Shown here in pieces: positions 1 to 6,419 of a DNA stretch of 7,703 bases; position 1 is the stretch's first letter; every line of letters begins with the position of its first letter. A program made the translations under genes and the position numbers. The DNA lies in NCBI GenBank assembly GCA_944331945.1, contig CALVJC010000022.1:1-7703 (forward strand), written 5' to 3'. The notes under the pieces were generated by a model that made no database searches, was not told where the DNA came from, and saw only the letters and a list, made by a program, of their open reading frames with translations. Origin of the DNA: an uncultured Bacilli bacterium. GTDB taxonomy: Bacteria > Bacillota_I > Bacilli_A > RF39 > UBA660.

Positions 1-533
1 GGAGAAAGTTTCATGACTTCTTCCATCATGCGTTTTTTATCATTTTCGGTTTCAATTCCTTTGGTGACAATATCATTATCGGTTCCTAAAATGTCTTCTA
101 AGTGTAATTCATTTCCATCCGCATCAAAACTAAGGGATGCATCAATACTAACTTCGGTTTTCATTTTCTTTGTTTTTCTAAGATACATTAAGATTTCATT
201 ATCAATACAACGTGAGGCATAGGTCGCTAGTTTGATATTCTTATCACGACTGAAGGTGTTGATTCCTTTGATTAAGCCAATGGTACCAATACTGACTAAA
301 TCTTCGAGATCTACCTTGGTGTTTTCATATTTTTTGGCCAGAAAGACGACAAGACGTAAGTTATGCTCGATCAAAACATCGCGAGCATGGATGTCACCAT
401 CTTCGGCCATTACTAAATAGGCTTCCTCTTCTTCTTTGGAAAGCGGTTCGGGTAAAACATCACTACTACCGACATAAAAGAGATTACTTCCTTTTTCTAG
501 TAAAAAGCTTATGAAATATAATAAAGATATCAT
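1..533 (-). CDS. sigE: RNA polymerase sporulation sigma factor SigE (3' end cut by window)
   Basis: Mother-cell sigma factor that directs early sporulation transcription after septation. About 177 residues are visible; the C-terminal promoter -35 recognition region (region 4) lies outside the window. A short hydrophobic pro-sequence (residues 1 to about 18, MISLLYFISFLLEKGSNL) is followed by FYVGSSDVLPEPLS, matching the stretch after the processing site in Bacillus pro-SigE. Region 2 is clear: IEHNLRLVVFLAKKYENT, then EDLVSIGTIGLIKGINTF, then KLATYASRCIDNEILMYLR, and later DGNELHLEDILGTDNDI. SigE rather than the close paralogue SigK is chosen because spoIIGA lies immediately upstream. The ATG at 533 is fixed by a perfect Shine-Dalgarno and begins one base after the spoIIGA stop, so the pair is almost certainly one operon with coupled translation. 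The pro-sequence is shorter than the roughly 27 residues in B. subtilis. Confidence 0.93.
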   Translation of the reverse strand, partial: MISLLYFISFLLEKGSNLFYVGSSDVLPEPLSKEEEEAYLVMAEDGDIHARDVLIEHNLRLVVFLAKKYENTKVDLEDLVSIGTIGLIKGINTFSRDKNIKLATYASRCIDNEILMYLRKTKKMKTEVSIDASLSFDADGNELHLEDILGTDNDIVTKGIETENDKKRMMEEVMKLS

Positions 534-534
534 T

Positions 535-1323
535 TTATTCCTCCTCTAAATAATAACTAGGTAAAATACAACTGGCACCGTTTAGATTAATTTCTTCTTC
601 ACTGAAACCAATCAGATACTTTCTTTGGGTCATTTCTTTTTCATCGATTTTCAACGTTTGGGGAATAATGCAACGCAAAAGTCCTCGGTGGCCTACGGTT
701 CCATAGGGAACCAAGATCGATTTTTCGATGGGTGGAGTGTTTTTTTGATCATGAATGATGATAATGGGTCTTTTTTTGTAGGGGTCTGTTATGGTATTTC
801 CGGTATCCAAATAGCCTTGGAAGGAAGTGGTTTGATTGTTATAAGTGATTTCGACTTTGTGCAGATAGTTTTCTTCTTTCTTTTTTCGTTTCCGTTGTTT
901 AAAATAAAGGTAAAATAGGATGGGACTAGCAATCATGATGATGATGAGATTGATACTGGTACCATCGTGAAAAAAAAGAAGGCCCTCTTGTTTATAACTA
1001 AATTGGATATTCAAAACATACATGAGACCTCCTAGAATAATACTGCTACCATAGAGGCTTTTTAAATTATTCCATAAGTATTGTTTGTTAGGAAGGCCAA
1101 AAGAAGCAATTACCATACATATACTAATGAGGGCTTTTAAGAGAAATAAGGTAAAGGAGTTTAAAGGGAGAAAGAGAAAGAAAATACTAAAGGATCCAAG
1201 CAAGGCTCCTAAGAAAAGGCGCCGGAGTTTGGCAACAATTTTTCTTTCTAAGCCAACGGAAATCAAAAGAAGTAAGTCAAACATAAAGTTAATGAAGAAA
1301 ACAACATCAATATAAATTTTCAT
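535..1323 (-). CDS. spoIIGA: Sigma-E processing peptidase SpoIIGA
   Basis: Membrane-embedded aspartic protease that removes the pro-sequence of SigE at the sporulation septum; in B. subtilis it is triggered by the forespore signal SpoIIR. The 262-residue protein begins MKIYIDVVFFINFMFDLLLL, closely matching the family N-terminus. About five hydrophobic segments fill residues 1 to 142, followed by a basic linker (KQRKRKKKEE) and a soluble protease domain. The catalytic aspartate is Asp173 in GYLDTGNTITDP, corresponding to the DSGN motif of the B. subtilis protein; a VPYGTVG segment and CLIGIS-like KYLIGFS follow as in the family. The length is somewhat below the 309 residues in B. subtilis. 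A TTG eight codons upstream (1347) keeps the frame open, but the ATG at 1323 is preferred because it aligns with the family start and has GGTGG four bases upstream. sigE follows immediately. Confidence 0.93.
   Translation of the reverse strand: MKIYIDVVFFINFMFDLLLLISVGLERKIVAKLRRLFLGALLGSFSIFFLFLPLNSFTLFLLKALISICMVIASFGLPNKQYLWNNLKSLYGSSIILGGLMYVLNIQFSYKQEGLLFFHDGTSINLIIIMIASPILFYLYFKQRKRKKKEENYLHKVEITYNNQTTSFQGYLDTGNTITDPYKKRPIIIIHDQKNTPPIEKSILVPYGTVGHRGLLRCIIPQTLKIDEKEMTQRKYLIGFSEEEINLNGASCILPSYYLEEE
541..546 (-). promoter_or_regulatory. Ribosome binding site of sigE inside the end of spoIIGA
   Basis: On the minus strand AGGAGG is followed by AATAAA and then the sigE ATG at 533. The Shine-Dalgarno lies within the terminal Glu codons of spoIIGA, and the TAA of spoIIGA sits between it and the ATG. 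This settles the sigE start and implies coupling: ribosomes finishing spoIIGA can re-initiate on sigE, keeping protease and substrate in step. Confidence 0.85.
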
Positions 1324-1327
1324 GTTA

Positions 1328-1344
1328 CCACCAAATTCACTATA
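1328..1344 (-). promoter_or_regulatory. Possible -10 element and ribosome binding site of spoIIGA
   Basis: Minus-strand TATAGT (1339-1344) sits just downstream of the htpG terminator T-run, and GGTGG (1328-1332) lies four bases before the spoIIGA ATG. No good -35 is found 16 to 18 bp upstream of TATAGT. A weak match to the Spo0A box (TGTCGTT against TGTCGAA, plus strand 1366-1372) overlaps the terminator stem. An activator-dependent promoter like B. subtilis spoIIG would suit these features, but this is inference; readthrough from htpG or a promoter inside htpG is equally possible. Confidence 0.3.
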
Positions 1345-1345
1345 C

Positions 1346-1376
1346 AAAAAAAGAAACGAAAGAATTGTCGTTTCTT
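1346..1376 (-). terminator. Intrinsic terminator after htpG
   Basis: Perfect 9-bp inverted repeat, AAGAAACGA (1351-1359) and TCGTTTCTT (1368-1376), with an 8-nt loop. On the minus strand it is followed directly by a run of seven T. It lies 20 bp after the htpG stop codon and 23 bp before the spoIIGA start, so it should separate the heat-shock gene from the sporulation operon. Confidence 0.8.
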
Positions 1377-1395
1377 CCGTTTCTTTTCAATCTTT

Positions 1396-3279
1396 TTACT
1401 TAGCGAGCAAATCACAAACTAAGTTACTAATTTCTGTTGGATTATCAAGGGATAGTCCTTCAATTAATCTCGCTTGAGCATATAATACTTTGGTATATTC
1501 TTCTAATTTTTCTTTGTCTTTCTTTTCATAGAGTTCTTTCATTTTAAGAGCGATAGGATGGTTTTCATTAATTTCAAGCACGGTTTCGGCTTTGACGCTT
1601 TCTCCATTTGGCATGGATTGTAATACTTTTTGCATTTCAAGAGAAACTTCTCCTTTGCTAGTTAAGCATACAGGGTGATTTTTTAAGCGATGAGTAAAGG
1701 AAATGTCGGTGACAGCATCGCCTAGTGTCGCTTTCATTTCTTGGAACATATCTTTGGCTTTTTCATTCGCTTCTTTTAAGGCTTCTTTTTCTTCTTCACT
1801 TTCTAAGTCTAGTTTTTCATCCGCTACATTCATGAAGTTTTTACCATCATAGTTCATCATGGCTTTTAGAGTAAATTCATCAATGTATTCGGTAAGGTAT
1901 AGAATTTCAAAGCCTTTTTCTTTCACTGCTTCGACTTGAGGAAGTAGATCGATTTTAGCAAGCGATTCTCCACAGGCATAGTAGATTGTGGTTTGATCTT
2001 TTTTCATCCGGTCTACATATTCTTTTAAGGTTACATATTTTTGATCTTTTGAAGAGTAAAACAATAGTAAGTCTTGTAAGACATCTTTTTTCATACCATA
2101 AGTACTATAAATACCAAATTTTAGTTGCATACCAAAGTCTTTATAGAATTTTTCATAGTTTTCCCGATCTTTTTCAAGCATGTTTTCGAGTTCTTTTTTG
2201 ATCTTCGTTTCAAGGCTTTTGGCGATGGATTCAATTTGATAGTTTTCTTGGAGTGTTTCCCGAGAAATATTTAAGGAAACATCTTCACTATCGACTAGTC
2301 CTTTGACAAAGCTAAAGTAGTCTGGTAAAAGTTCACTACATTTATCCATGATAAGGACGCCTTTCGAGTATAGTTCTAGGCCTTTTTCATAGTCTTTGGA
2401 ATAGTAGTTGTATGGCGCATGAGATGGAATAAAGAGTAATGTTTGATAGCTGACTCTTCCTTCTACCTCACTGCGGATGACACGTAATGGTTTTTCGTAA
2501 TCATAGAATTTGTCCGTGTAGAAGTCATTGTATTCTTCGTCTTTGACATCTTTTTTCGCTTTTTTCCAAATTGGAACCATACTATTTAAGGTTTCATCGG
2601 TTTCGATTTTTTCTTCTTCATCACTACCCTCTTTTTTCTTCGTTTCAATTTCTTTCATTTTAATTGGGTAACGAATGTAATCAGAATATTTTTTGACAAG
2701 ACGTTTGATGCTATAAGATTCTAAGAATTCATCGTAGTTATCATCTTCGGTATTGGTGCGAAGGTGTAAAATTACTTGTGTTCCTTGCGGTGCGTCTTCT
2801 ACTTCTTTGATCGAATAGCCATCAGCACCAGTAGATTCCCAGCAGTATGCTTTGTCACTATCTACGGATTTACTGATTACTGTTACTTTATCACTTACCA
2901 TGAAGGCAGAATAAAATCCAACTCCAAATTGTCCGATGATTGACATATTCTTTTTTTCATCCATACTCTCTTTAAAGAGTTCTGAACCACTTTTGGCAAT
3001 TGTTCCTAGATTGTTTTCTAATTCTTCTTCGGTCATTCCGATTCCATTATCTTGGATAGTTAGGGTTCTATTTTCTTTATCTGGAATGATTCTAATTTCC
3101 AAATCATCCTTTTTTACTTTTAGTTTCTTATCGGTTAGTGAACGATAATATAATTTGTCAAGAGCATCACTGGCGTTTGAGATTAATTCCCGTAAGAAAA
3201 TTTCTTGGTTGGTATAAATGGAATGAATCATCATATCCAATAATTTCTTTGATTCTGCTTTGAATTGTTTCTTTTTCAC
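1396..3279 (-). CDS. htpG: Molecular chaperone HtpG (bacterial Hsp90)
   Basis: ATP-dependent cytosolic chaperone of the Hsp90 family, acting as a homodimer on stress-damaged or immature proteins. The 627-residue length matches bacterial HtpG (about 626). The N-terminal GHKL ATPase domain shows FLRELISNASDALDK (Glu31 likely catalytic, Asn35 for Mg-ATP), DNGIGMT (Asp77), GTIAKSG (92-98) and GQFGVGFYSAFMV (116 on). The middle domain carries SLNISRETLQ near residue 340, and the C-terminal dimerisation domain includes RLKNHPVCL and ends LVCDLLAK. The GTG at 3279 is chosen as start: translation then begins MKKKQFKAESKKLLDMM as in relatives, and AGGAGAG lies eight bases upstream (3288-3294). The frame stays open to 3330, but that extension is not family-like and covers the promoter. 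A sigma-A promoter with an overlapping CIRCE operator precedes the gene, indicating HrcA-controlled heat induction. Confidence 0.97.
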   Translation of the reverse strand: MKKKQFKAESKKLLDMMIHSIYTNQEIFLRELISNASDALDKLYYRSLTDKKLKVKKDDLEIRIIPDKENRTLTIQDNGIGMTEEELENNLGTIAKSGSELFKESMDEKKNMSIIGQFGVGFYSAFMVSDKVTVISKSVDSDKAYCWESTGADGYSIKEVEDAPQGTQVILHLRTNTEDDNYDEFLESYSIKRLVKKYSDYIRYPIKMKEIETKKKEGSDEEEKIETDETLNSMVPIWKKAKKDVKDEEYNDFYTDKFYDYEKPLRVIRSEVEGRVSYQTLLFIPSHAPYNYYSKDYEKGLELYSKGVLIMDKCSELLPDYFSFVKGLVDSEDVSLNISRETLQENYQIESIAKSLETKIKKELENMLEKDRENYEKFYKDFGMQLKFGIYSTYGMKKDVLQDLLLFYSSKDQKYVTLKEYVDRMKKDQTTIYYACGESLAKIDLLPQVEAVKEKGFEILYLTEYIDEFTLKAMMNYDGKNFMNVADEKLDLESEEEKEALKEANEKAKDMFQEMKATLGDAVTDISFTHRLKNHPVCLTSKGEVSLEMQKVLQSMPNGESVKAETVLEINENHPIALKMKELYEKKDKEKLEEYTKVLYAQARLIEGLSLDNPTEISNLVCDLLAK

Positions 3280-3320
3280 AATTATCACTCTCCTATTTAT
3301 AAATTCTCTTAACAAAAAGT

Positions 3321-3349
3321 AGAATAGCACGTTTGTTAGCAGTTGTCAA
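3321..3349 (-). promoter_or_regulatory. Sigma-A promoter of htpG
   Basis: Minus-strand TTGACA (3344-3349), a 17-bp spacer and TATTCT (3321-3326): a consensus -35, ideal spacing and a good -10. Transcription would start near 3314, giving a leader of about 35 nt that holds the AGGAGAG ribosome binding site. The -35 lies within the central spacer and right arm of the CIRCE operator. Confidence 0.85.
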
Positions 3350-3362
3350 GAATGAGTGCTAA
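3336..3362. promoter_or_regulatory. CIRCE operator (HrcA binding site) at htpG
   Basis: Inverted repeat TTAGCAGTT-N9-GAGTGCTAA. The CIRCE consensus is TTAGCACTC-N9-GAGTGCTAA: the right arm is perfect, the left arm matches 7 of 9, and the spacing is exact. It covers the -35 of the htpG promoter, so bound HrcA would block polymerase. In B. subtilis CIRCE controls groESL and dnaK but not htpG, so this wiring differs from the model organism. Confidence 0.88.
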
Positions 3363-3424
3363 GAATTGTTCGCAAGTTGATTGTGTTTATTCCCAATTAC
3401 ATATTAAGAAAGATGTTATTACAA

Positions 3425-3469
3425 CAAAAAAGGAAAAAGAAAAGTAGATTACATGTTTGTTGTATCTAC
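3425..3469 (-). terminator. Probable intrinsic terminator of the MBL-mutY operon
   Basis: Minus-strand inverted repeat GTAGAT (3464-3469) and ATCTAC (3444-3449) with a 14-nt loop, followed by TTTTCTTTTTCC and a further T-run. The stem overlaps the mutY stop codon. The stem is short and AT-rich, so it may be inefficient, but the long T-rich tail and its position before the divergence-free gap to the htpG promoter suit a terminator. Confidence 0.5.
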
Positions 3470-4510
3470 GTTTTCTTTTAGAATATTGCTATATGTTTGA
3501 AAGGCGCTTGGAAGGGAATAATTTTGAAAAAGTTCTTCTTTTTTGACCCATAGTCCTTCTTTTTTCTCTGCTACTTCTATCATATATCCGATCATATGCC
3601 ATTCTAGGTGAGAAAAAATGTGTTTGGCTTTTGGAAGAAGTTGTATTGATTTTATTTGATAGCCCTGCCTATTCCAAAGTTTGTGGACTTTCTCTTTGGT
3701 TAAGTGTCCTATTTCACTAGGATATTCATAAAGGGATGCTAAAAGGCCCTGGGCAGGACGTTTTTGAATTAAAATTTCATTGGCAAACATCACTAGAAAA
3801 ATAGTTTTCTCTTCGATTTTTCGTTCCTTTTTTTCTTTTTTTACGGGATAGTTTAGCATAGTATTATCTTGGTGACTGGCACAAAGGGTTTGAAACGGAC
3901 AATTAGAACATAAAGGTGCCCCATTTGGTAGACAGACAAGAGCCCCTACTTCCATTAAGCCTTGTGTAAAACTGGAAGGATCTTCGCCCATCATTTCTTG
4001 TAATAATTGCTTATATTTTTTCTTGGTTTCTTGTTTCGTAATGTCACTATCATCTTTGGTGATTCTAGTCATGACTCGTAATACATTCCCATCGATAGCC
4101 GGAGTTTTTTCTTGATATGCAATCGAAGCAATGGCGCCAGCGGTATATTCTCCGATTCCAGGTAATTTTTGTAAAGCATTACTATCACTCGGAAGAGTGG
4201 TTTTTCCTTCGGCAATCAGTTGTTTGGCACATTTTTGCAAATTTCGAGCTCTACTGTAATAGCCTAACCCTTCCCACAATTTTAAAACCAAATCTTCTTC
4301 GGCGTCTGCAAGGTCTTTTAACGTGGGAAATGTTTTTAAGAAGCGCTCATAATAAGGGATGACGGCTTCTACTCTTGTTTGCTGTAACATAATTTCAGAG
4401 ATCCAAATACAGTAGGCATCTTTGGTTTTCCGCCATGGCAGATCTCGTTTTTCCTTTTGATACCATGCGAGAAGCTTTTGAGTAAACTGCGTTTTTTCAT
4501 CTTTTGTCAT
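3449..4510 (-). CDS. mutY: A/G-specific adenine glycosylase MutY
   Basis: Base-excision repair enzyme that removes adenine mispaired with 8-oxoguanine. The 353-residue protein has the full architecture. The HhH-GPD catalytic domain includes DLPWRKTKDAY, ISEIMLQQTRVEAV (Glu39, general acid), LWEGLGYYSRARNL, the helix-hairpin-helix LPGIGEYTAGAIASIA (116-131) and PAIDGNVLRV with catalytic Asp140. The 4Fe-4S cluster ligands are Cys193, Cys201, Cys204 and Cys210 (C-x7-C-x2-C-x5-C, one residue longer than the E. coli first loop). The C-terminal NUDIX-like domain (about 236-345) contains the FSH motif (Phe299-Ser300-His301) that contacts 8-oxoguanine in Geobacillus MutY. The ATG at 4510 lies inside the 3' end of the upstream hydrolase gene (14-bp overlap), with AGGA ten bases upstream, so expression is probably coupled. 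Confidence 0.96.
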   Translation of the reverse strand: MTKDEKTQFTQKLLAWYQKEKRDLPWRKTKDAYCIWISEIMLQQTRVEAVIPYYERFLKTFPTLKDLADAEEDLVLKLWEGLGYYSRARNLQKCAKQLIAEGKTTLPSDSNALQKLPGIGEYTAGAIASIAYQEKTPAIDGNVLRVMTRITKDDSDITKQETKKKYKQLLQEMMGEDPSSFTQGLMEVGALVCLPNGAPLCSNCPFQTLCASHQDNTMLNYPVKKEKKERKIEEKTIFLVMFANEILIQKRPAQGLLASLYEYPSEIGHLTKEKVHKLWNRQGYQIKSIQLLPKAKHIFSHLEWHMIGYMIEVAEKKEGLWVKKEELFQNYSLPSAFQTYSNILKENVDTTNM

Positions 4511-5138
4511 AATCGTTCGGTCCTATTTTTATTTCTAAGTTTATTTCCGGATTTAATAAAGAAGCAAAAAGGTTCAAATCGGATTCATCCCCTACAACAA
4601 GTCCATAATGAATCGGAATTACGGTCTGCGGCTTTAGGGCGTTAGCAAAAGAGGCTGCTTCTTCGGCTGTCATAGTATAAGTTCCACCGATGGGAAGGAA
4701 TGCAATATCGCAGAAAATGGTTTTATTTTCTTCTAAAGCGTCTGTGTCGCCCGCAATATAATAGGTTTTCCCTTCTACGGTTATGACATAGCCTAACCAT
4801 TCCTTAGCTTTCGGATGAAAATCTTTTCCGATGTTGTATGCGGGAACCGTTTTCACTTCTATCCCCTCGAGGGTCCTTTTTTCATAAGGCTTTAATAAAA
4901 TAATATTGTCACGGGAAAAGCCTAAAGAAAGACTTTGGTCTAAGATGTCTTGAGGGCCTATGATTTTGGTGGTGTTTTTCTTTACTTTTAAAATGTCTTC
5001 TTCTGAGAAATGATCCCAATGGGTATGAGTGATGAAAATATAGTCCGCATCGTGACTTTCTTCTCTTTGTAATGGATCAAAATAAAGGGTGTTTTGTCCT
5101 GTTATTTTTATACTACTTTGACAATTTATTGTTATCAT
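4497..5138 (-). CDS. UlaG/YtkL-like metallo-beta-lactamase-fold hydrolase
   Basis: Cytosolic metal-dependent hydrolase of the MBL superfamily (213 residues, no signal peptide). The metal-binding motif HTHWDH gives His38, His40, Asp42 and His43. Further ligands are likely Asp131 in IAGDTDALEE and His177 in VIPIHYG. The stretches VPAYNIGKDFHPKAKEWLGY and AFLPIGGTYTMTAEEAA place it with the UlaG/YtkL-like branch, whose substrates in Firmicutes are mostly unknown; UlaG itself is an ascorbate-6-phosphate lactonase, but that activity cannot be assigned here. The ATG at 5138 has AGGAGAG a few bases upstream. It is the first gene of a two-gene operon and its TGA overlaps the start of mutY by 14 bp. 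The partnership may be incidental, or the enzyme may clear a damaged metabolite; the sequence does not say. Confidence 0.9.
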   Translation of the reverse strand: MITINCQSSIKITGQNTLYFDPLQREESHDADYIFITHTHWDHFSEEDILKVKKNTTKIIGPQDILDQSLSLGFSRDNIILLKPYEKRTLEGIEVKTVPAYNIGKDFHPKAKEWLGYVITVEGKTYYIAGDTDALEENKTIFCDIAFLPIGGTYTMTAEEAASFANALKPQTVIPIHYGLVVGDESDLNLFASLLNPEINLEIKIGPNDYDKR

Positions 5139-5161
5139 ATTATCTCTCCTACTCTTTTTTC

Positions 5162-5190
5162 ATTATAGTATTTTTTCCTTTTTTCTACAA
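5162..5190 (-). promoter_or_regulatory. Probable sigma-A promoter of the MBL-mutY operon
   Basis: Minus-strand TTGTAG (5185-5190), 17-bp spacer, perfect TATAAT (5162-5167). The -35 is weak (3 of 6) and includes the stop codon of the TraX-family gene. The start of transcription would be near 5155, about 17 nt before the MBL-fold start codon. The 46-bp gap shows no hairpin, so readthrough from the upstream gene is also possible. Confidence 0.55.
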
Positions 5191-5838
5191 GGCAAGAAGA
5201 AGTTTTAATAGATAGATAAGCATAAGATGAGCGGGATAAAAGATGTAGAAGAAACGTTTTGGCAAGTTTATTTTGTTGTCATACTTTATTGCGAGTGCTA
5301 AGAGCGGTATGCTGATGGTAGCAAAAATCTGGTAGATATTGCTTCCGTTTGTAAGTAAGAAAAAGCTCAAGTATAGAAAAAAGGAAAGGTAGAAAGCAGC
5401 AAGAATATCTTTTTTCTTAATCATGGTAACATATAAAAGAATGGGAAATAAGACGCCATAAAGACCATAGCTGATAGGAAAAATAAGAGGCAAACAGCAA
5501 ATAATTATGATTGTTAAAAGACGTTTTATCCAAGGTTCTTTTGATTCTAGTTCTATTAGTAAAAGTAAGGATAGAAGCCAAGTAAAGCCAATATTAAGAG
5601 TTCCTTCATTATGAAGAAGGAAATATGGAATTTGAGAAATAAGAGCAAAAAGGAGAAGGTTTTTGATATATCTTTTTAAAGTCCCCTTCTTTTTTGAATA
5701 GTAATAACCTCTGGCAATGGCATATGCAAAGAAAGGCATTGATGTTCTTCCTAGTATTCTTAGCCATATGACACTAGGAAAGAAATAGCATCCTATATGG
5801 TCTATGATCATAAAAAAGCAAGCGAAAAACTTTACCAT
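5185..5838 (-). CDS. TraX-family multi-pass membrane protein
   Basis: A 217-residue integral membrane protein of the TraX family. F-plasmid TraX N-acetylates pilin; chromosomal homologues in Firmicutes are common and mostly uncharacterised, possibly acyltransferases acting on surface molecules. The family signature is clear: KFFACFFMIIDHIGCYFFP (Asp13-His14) at the N-terminus, RILGRTSMPFFAYAIARGYY, then LLFALISQIPYFLL, GTLNIGFTWLLSLLLL, and FFYIFYPAHLMLIYLL at the end with the late PAH motif. Roughly seven to eight hydrophobic segments fill the rest. ATG occurs at 5847 and 5838; 5838 is preferred because the only Shine-Dalgarno (GAAAGGA, 5848-5854) touches the first ATG but sits nine bases from the second. 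No conjugation genes are nearby, so a pilin-related role is not supported. It appears to be a single-gene unit with its own promoter. Confidence 0.87.
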   Translation of the reverse strand: MVKFFACFFMIIDHIGCYFFPSVIWLRILGRTSMPFFAYAIARGYYYSKKKGTLKRYIKNLLLFALISQIPYFLLHNEGTLNIGFTWLLSLLLLIELESKEPWIKRLLTIIIICCLPLIFPISYGLYGVLFPILLYVTMIKKKDILAAFYLSFFLYLSFFLLTNGSNIYQIFATISIPLLALAIKYDNKINLPKRFFYIFYPAHLMLIYLLKLLLAL

Positions 5839-5864
5839 AACAAACATTCCTTTCTATCAGTTTT

Positions 5865-5893
5865 ATTATAGTGGTTTTTCTTTAGTACGGCAA
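5865..5893 (-). promoter_or_regulatory. Probable sigma-A promoter of the TraX-family gene
   Basis: Minus-strand TTGCCG (5888-5893), 17-bp spacer, perfect TATAAT (5865-5870), about 27 bp before the start codon. The -35 hexamer lies within the last codons of the decayed phage-type gene, so the promoter straddles the boundary between remnant and core gene. Confidence 0.6.
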
Positions 5894-6419
5894 GGTAGCA
5901 TTTTTGACACTTTTGCCAGTTTGCGGTATATTATCATTAGAAAACGAGTTGGTATTCTTAATAATATCACTCGTTGATAAGGGAACCTCGTTAGGCAATT
6001 GTAGCCCTTGGACGTTACCTCTAGAAAACTTGATTCTGTTGCTTGGCAATTGTAGCCTTGAGATAGCATCAAGTTTTTTCGTTTATAAAACTTCTATCAC
6101 TATCATAAACAATATCTTCATTTTTTGATGATTAATCATCCAACTATCGAAATTGTTTCTTCCGTATGCACTTGTCACAACATTTGTATTCACTTCAATG
6201 TTCTCTATATAAACTTTGCTATCAATCTTCATGCTAACAATTACACTTCTATCGTTATTATCAGGTAAGTCTGTTGTTAACACATAGCTATTAATTGATT
6301 CTGGTATTTTTTTACTATTTCACCTAGACCATGATATTCTCCTTTTTGATTACCACTATCATTCAGTATCTTTTTTAGTTTGTTAGCAGTAAGTGTTATT
6401 GGTAAGTCTTCGCACCTAA
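5882..6419 (-). pseudogene. Decayed C-terminal nuclease-like domain of a phage MuF/polyvalent-type protein
   Basis: This stretch continues the frame that stops at 6420, but only across several single-base changes. After the TAA, LGAK is followed by a one-base loss near 6407; LPITLTANKLKKIL, NDSG and GEYHGLGEIVKK follow. A seven-A run (6307-6313) loses a base, after which come IPESINSYVLTTDLPDNND, MKIDSKVYIENIEVNTNVV and TSAYGRNNFDSW. A second A-run (6121-6126) loses a base before NEDIVYDSDRSFINEK, and one extra base near 6072-6079 restores DAISRLQLPS and a tail ending ATLPY at a stop (5882). The pattern (LPITLT, YHGLG, VVTSAYGRN, YDxDR, RLQLP) resembles the C-terminal Barnase/EndoU/ColicinE5/RelE-like nuclease domains of phage MuF and polyvalent proteins; this assignment is from memory of the family. 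Short ORFs at 6083-6283 and 5866-6072 are fragments of it. Confidence 0.7.

Noticed and set aside
13..918. Plus-strand ORFs of 60-100 codons opposite sigE and spoIIGA
   Set aside because: They lie antisense to well-supported genes, have unlikely compositions and no ribosome binding sites.
1085..1315. Plus-strand Lys/Arg-rich ORF opposite spoIIGA
   Set aside because: The basic composition is simply the complement of Phe/Leu-rich membrane segments of spoIIGA.
3280..3330. Longer htpG start at 3330
   Set aside because: The 17 extra residues do not resemble the HtpG N-terminus and the region holds the -10 and 5' leader; the GTG at 3279 has a well-spaced AGGAGAG.
5185..5838. TraX as evidence for a conjugative element
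   Set aside because: No relaxase, coupling protein or type IV secretion gene is present, and TraX-family genes are common in Firmicute chromosomes without conjugation.
5885..5935. Sortase-like signal from the IPQTG string at the end of the remnant
   Set aside because: No hydrophobic segment or basic tail follows, the sequence stops soon after, and such strings are common in Asn/Gln/Thr-rich phage protein tails.
5866..6283. Short minus-strand ORFs at 5866-6072 and 6083-6283 as separate genes
   Set aside because: Each has no ribosome binding site and switches in and out of the frame that rebuilds the nuclease-like domain; they are pieces of one frameshifted gene.
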